The position numbers and the translations under genes are program-made. The notes beneath the pieces were generated by a model. It was not told the DNA's origin. It searched no databases and saw only the letters and a list, made by a program, of their open reading frames with translations. From CAZKSN01 sp964555585 (GTDB taxonomy: Bacteria; Bacillota_I; Bacilli_A; RF39; UBA660), in NCBI GenBank assembly GCA_964555585.1, contig CAZKSN010000007.1, positions 1-53,350 on the forward strand: DNA of 53,350 bases, given 5' to 3'. Every line of letters starts with the position of its first letter. Position 1 is the stretch's first letter. This document shows positions 50,615 to 53,350 of this stretch, piece by piece.

Positions 50615-51150
50615 TTATTTAAGTCTTTTTAGCATAAACTTTCTAACATCTGTATCTGAAACGCCTTCTTTACATCTTGGAAACTGAACATCCTGAGTAA
50701 TAATGTTTCCATCTTTATCCTTCATTACTTCAAAACCTAATTTATCAAATATATTTTCTGACATAGAGCCTTCCAGATTTGTACGTAAATACATGTGATT
50801 ATAATTATCTTTCATGTAAGCTTTTATTAAAGCATATTTTGCCAGTTCAGAGCCTACACCCTTACCACGATATTGATGTAAAACCGCTAAGTCAGATATG
50901 TAAATAACTTTACTAGGATCGTCAAACTTTACAGGATGAGAAGCTTTTGCTCCATATATTAATGTTACAATTCCCATTATATCATTAATATCATATATAA
51001 TAATTTTGTAAAAAATGCCGAAGATAGAGTTTGAAATTCATCAAATTCCTCCTTTATAAGCTCTTCTGACCAAAGTTCCCAAAAGGGTTCTGTTTCAAAT
51101 ATTTTAAATACTTTTCTAAAATCATCATAATTTTTTAGTTTTTTTAACAT
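50615..51150 (-). pseudogene. GNAT acetyltransferase with a one-base frameshift
   Basis: A GNAT N-acetyltransferase split in two frames. The first part starts at 51150 (MLKKLKNYDDFRKVFKIFETEPFWELW) and overlaps the end of the YgjV gene. The second, from about 51000, reads IIYDINDIMGIVTLIYG and goes on to the acetyl-CoA motif HQYRGKGVGSELA. The frames join if the T6 run near 51010 had seven T. Without the shift the protein would be about 178 residues. This may be a real inactivation, an assembly error at a homopolymer, or slippage. The substrate is unknown; it belongs to the histidine-attenuated operon. Confidence 0.75.
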
Positions 51151-51682
51151 TTTTTTTCTTTCCTTCCTTTATCTTCAATATATCAATTTTTACAATAGCA
51201 ATTACAGTTGATATTAACAGACATCCTTCTGTAATAATTCCAACATATGATTTAACTCCAATGTTATATAATAACCATAAAAGCAGCATGAATGCTGTTC
51301 CCATTCTAATATTTTTAGGATTATCTAGCCAAATTACCACACAGTAAATGATAGCAGCAATTGCTGGAAACAAACTGCTTATTCCATCATAAGTAACAAC
51401 TCCAAATATTGCATAAAGAGCTATAACTATATATAAAATATAGTTTTTCTTATAAAACTCTGTTGTATTTTTTTTACCAAATGTAAATGTTCTAAATAAT
51501 CCAACAACATTATTTACCGCTCCGGCATATGCTCCCAGAAGCATATAGTGGATTGTATAAAATACGTTGTCAAAAGTTAAAAACCATAACATTTTCTTCC
51601 TGGTTTTCTGCCACATGCTTATTATCATTGAAAGTGATCCAAATAAACCAAAAACCTGAGCTAAAATAAATAAATAATTCAT
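51125..51682 (-). CDS. YgjV-family membrane protein under a His-codon leader
   Basis: A 185-residue protein of the YgjV family (Bacterial inner membrane protein, PF10688): about six hydrophobic segments with ISMWQKTRKKMLWFLTFDNVFYTIHYMLLGAYAGAVNNVVGLFRTF, the family's hallmark. Family function is unknown. Its leader RNA encodes a peptide with seven His codons followed by a terminator, so its expression should rise when histidyl-tRNA is short. A role in histidine (or His-peptide) uptake is the simplest inference. The basic C-terminal tail (KEGKKKNVKKTKKL) overlaps the next gene's start. AGGAGG precedes the ATG. Confidence 0.88.
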   Translation of the reverse strand: MNYLFILAQVFGLFGSLSMIISMWQKTRKKMLWFLTFDNVFYTIHYMLLGAYAGAVNNVVGLFRTFTFGKKNTTEFYKKNYILYIVIALYAIFGVVTYDGISSLFPAIAAIIYCVVIWLDNPKNIRMGTAFMLLLWLLYNIGVKSYVGIITEGCLLISTVIAIVKIDILKIKEGKKKNVKKTKKL

Positions 51683-51759
51683 AAAAATCCTCCTAATTTC
51701 TTGCTATTTTCTAATTAATTTAATTTTGACAAATTCTCCCCCTTTCCTAAGTTTTTTAA

Positions 51760-51815
51760 AAAAATAAAAAACGACGTGAATAATATTTTATTTCAAAATC
51801 CAGTCGTTTTTACAT
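51760..51815 (-). terminator. Attenuator terminator of the YgjV operon
   Basis: Stem AAAACGAC/GTCGTTTT (51768-51775 with 51803-51810) with a 27-nt loop holding an inner ATTTT/AAAAT stem, followed on the minus strand by a long T-rich tract. It lies between the His-rich leader ORF and the ygjV ribosome binding site; the leader stop codon falls in its loop. Confidence 0.8.
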
Positions 51816-51900
51816 TTTTTAGACATTTAAATTCTATCCCCATATGATGGTGGTGATGGTGAATATGAGTATTAATAATATTTAAATAATTTTTATTCAT
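51793..51900 (-). CDS. Histidine-rich leader peptide of the YgjV operon
   Basis: A 35-residue ORF with a perfect ribosome binding site (GGAGG, 4 nt before ATG). It begins MNKNYLNIIN and contains THIHHHHHHMG, seven His codons at 51844-51867, then runs to a TGA within the terminator loop. It is preceded by a good promoter. Position between promoter and terminator and the His run are the marks of attenuation by histidyl-tRNA level. Confidence 0.85.
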   Translation of the reverse strand: MNKNYLNIINTHIHHHHHHMGIEFKCLKNVKTTGF

Positions 51901-51951
51901 ATATCCTCCACGGACAGAAACAACAACAAAATAATTTGTCATTTATTAAGT

Positions 51952-51980
51952 ATATTATCACTTTAGTTTTAATAATGCAA
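51952..51980 (-). promoter_or_regulatory. Promoter of the YgjV leader
   Basis: On the minus strand, TTGCAT (51980-51975), 17-bp spacer, TAATAT (51957-51952). The start should lie near 51945, about 45 nt before the leader ATG. Confidence 0.65.
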
Positions 51981-52062
51981 TATATTTTTACAATTTTTTT
52001 ATTTTTTTAAAATTAAAAATGCTTACACTTCTATTTTATGTTACAATTTATTTGGTGATAAA

Positions 52063-52911
52063 ATGAATATTAAAGATTCACAAAACTTCTTACATGATAA
52101 TTCTTTAGTAAACAAAATAATAAATCTAAGTAATATAACTAAAAAAGATATTGTAATAGAAATAGGTCCTGGAAAAGGAATAATAACTGGAATACTTGAG
52201 AAAAAATGTAAACAATTAATAGCAGTTGAATATGATAAAAATTTATATGAGGAATTAAATAAGAATAATTATGAGAATACTAAAATAATAAATGATGATT
52301 TCTTAAATTATGAATTTAACAATGAAAACAAATATAAAATATTTTCAAATATACCTTTTAATTTAACCACGGAAATCTTTAATAAAATACTTGAAAATTA
52401 TAATCTAATTGAAGACTTTTATATAATTATGCAGAAGGAAGCGGCATATAGATACATCGGATATCCTAATGAATCTTTTAAATCTCTTTTATTTAAACCA
52501 GTTTATTCATCTGAAATAATCTATGAATTTAAAGAAACAGACTTTCATCCAATACCGAACATAGATATTGTACTGGTTCATTTTCATAAAAAAGAATACT
52601 GTGATATAAAAAACGTTCCTTTAGAAATGTATTTTGATATGTTGTCCTATATATTTAATGAAAATGGATCAGCTTTTAAAGAAAAGACTAAAAACGTATT
52701 TACTTATAAACAATTGAAGAGATTAAGTAAGCCTATAAAGTTGGATGTTAATACAAATATTACTTCAATTACATATAATCAATGGCTGGAAATATTTAAT
52801 TCTTATAAACAATTTGTTCAAGATGATAAAAAGCAAAAAATAAAAGGTTCATATATTAAACATAATAAGGAACAGAAGAAATTAGAAAAAATAATAAGAA
52901 CAAGAATATAA
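52063..52911 (+). CDS. Erm-type 23S rRNA adenine N-6-methyltransferase
   Basis: A 282-residue rRNA adenine dimethyltransferase. DSQNFLHD is the N-terminal RNA-binding start, SAM motif I is VIEIGPGKGIIT, an acidic residue follows in AVEYDKN, and the catalytic motif is FSNIPFNLTTEI. The NIPF form resembles Erm (23S A2058, macrolide-lincosamide resistance) more than KsgA (NLPY). A basic C-terminal tail extends beyond usual Erm length. It ends facing the rRNA operon. No leader peptide for macrolide induction is evident in the short upstream region; GGTGA is the ribosome binding site. Confidence 0.85.
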   Translation: MNIKDSQNFLHDNSLVNKIINLSNITKKDIVIEIGPGKGIITGILEKKCKQLIAVEYDKNLYEELNKNNYENTKIINDDFLNYEFNNENKYKIFSNIPFNLTTEIFNKILENYNLIEDFYIIMQKEAAYRYIGYPNESFKSLLFKPVYSSEIIYEFKETDFHPIPNIDIVLVHFHKKEYCDIKNVPLEMYFDMLSYIFNENGSAFKEKTKNVFTYKQLKRLSKPIKLDVNTNITSITYNQWLEIFNSYKQFVQDDKKQKIKGSYIKHNKEQKKLEKIIRTRI

Positions 52912-52916
52912 AAAAG

Positions 52917-52946
52917 AAAACTCACTAATTTAACAGTGAGTTTTTT
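52917..52946. terminator. Bidirectional terminator between the Erm gene and the rRNA operon
   Basis: A perfect 10-bp stem, AAAACTCACT/AGTGAGTTTT, with an 8-nt loop and T-runs on both strands. It serves the methyltransferase gene on the plus strand and the 5S rRNA on the minus strand. Confidence 0.9.
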
Positions 52947-52959
52947 AACATAAAAAAAA

Positions 52960-53065
52960 GATTGGCAACTTGCTATTTTCACTTACGCTATCTTCGCCGT
53001 AAAAGTGCTTAACTTCTCTGTTCGGTATGGGAAGAGGTGTATCCACTTTGCTATCGTCACCAATC
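52960..53065 (-). rRNA. 5S ribosomal RNA
   Basis: On the minus strand, GATTGGTGACGATAGCAAAG opens the molecule, followed by the conserved ACCTCTTCCCATACCGAACAG and GAAGTTAAGCACTTTTACGG, ending in GTTGCCAATC, which closes the terminal stem. About 106 nt, a short 5S of the Firmicute/Mollicute type. It ends the rRNA operon. Confidence 0.92.
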
Positions 53066-53130
53066 AAATAGTATTATACCATAATTGTTCTCTCAAAACA
53101 AGATAATGTGATTCATCAAATTAAAATAGA

Positions 53131-53350
<220 letters not shown>

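Noticed and set aside
52063..52911. KsgA (16S rRNA dimethyltransferase)
   Set aside because: The catalytic motif is NIPF, the Erm-like form, not NLPY, and the overall sequence is closer to Erm; kept as Erm-type with moderate certainty.

Overview
The window comes from an AT-rich, low-GC Gram-positive-type bacterium (Firmicutes/Bacillota, plausibly the Erysipelotrichia/RF39-like side near Mollicutes). The support is AGGAGG-type ribosome binding sites, sigma-A promoters of the TTGACA-N17-TATAAT type, a standard code (TGG for Trp, TGA as stop), Bacillus-like 5S/23S rRNA, a HelD-type helicase and UPF0316/DUF1003 families. Two short N-runs show it is a draft or metagenome assembly. Lineage is inference. 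Almost every gene lies on the minus strand, and the window ends inside the 3' end of a 23S rRNA gene.

Layout. 1-8.8 kb: a Fic protein with a degraded active site, an ABC-2 transporter, an HD protein with a possible ADP-ribosyltransferase-like tail, a large Ig-like surface protein beside a signal peptidase, and a DUF1003 protein. 8.8-21 kb: a 12-kb tightly packed NAD operon containing a zinc-ribbon protein, pncA, pncB, an ADP-ribose-type Nudix enzyme, nadE, nadD, pncC, nadK, a HAD nucleotidase, a nucleoside hydrolase, a DUF5662 protein, a large methyltransferase, the regulator NrtR and a flavin-barrel protein. Its single promoter is embedded in two near-identical 30-bp repeats that look like the NrtR operator. 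Divergent from it is an 18-codon gene whose product is 11/18 cysteine. 21-31 kb: a MarR-controlled heterodimeric ABC exporter with its palindromic operator, ASCH and Ppx/GppA-like proteins, and a bacterial DUF2099 ('methanogenesis marker 8') protein divergent from a LysR regulator. 31-39.5 kb: an SDR, three tandem UPF0316 paralogues, HD, LigD-like (phosphoesterase plus polymerase, no ligase), metallophosphoesterase, Nudix and HAD genes.

39.5-41.2 kb is an accessory array downstream of a tRNA-His gene. Two single-gene units (DUF3788 and a methyltransferase) are each closed by a 64-bp repeat that reproduces the tRNA 3' end and its terminator. This looks like serial insertion of mini-cassettes at the tRNA.

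41-53 kb has a histidine theme: two different tRNA-His(GTG) genes, hisG plus a HisRS-like gene behind a classical His-codon leader peptide and attenuator, and a second, much more His-rich leader and terminator in front of a YgjV-family membrane protein, a GNAT and an M20 peptidase. This places YgjV, a family of unknown function, under histidine control. A short rel gene (ppGpp metabolism) with altered synthetase residues also has a leader ORF and a terminator immediately before its ribosome binding site. An Erm-type rRNA methyltransferase converges on the rRNA operon.
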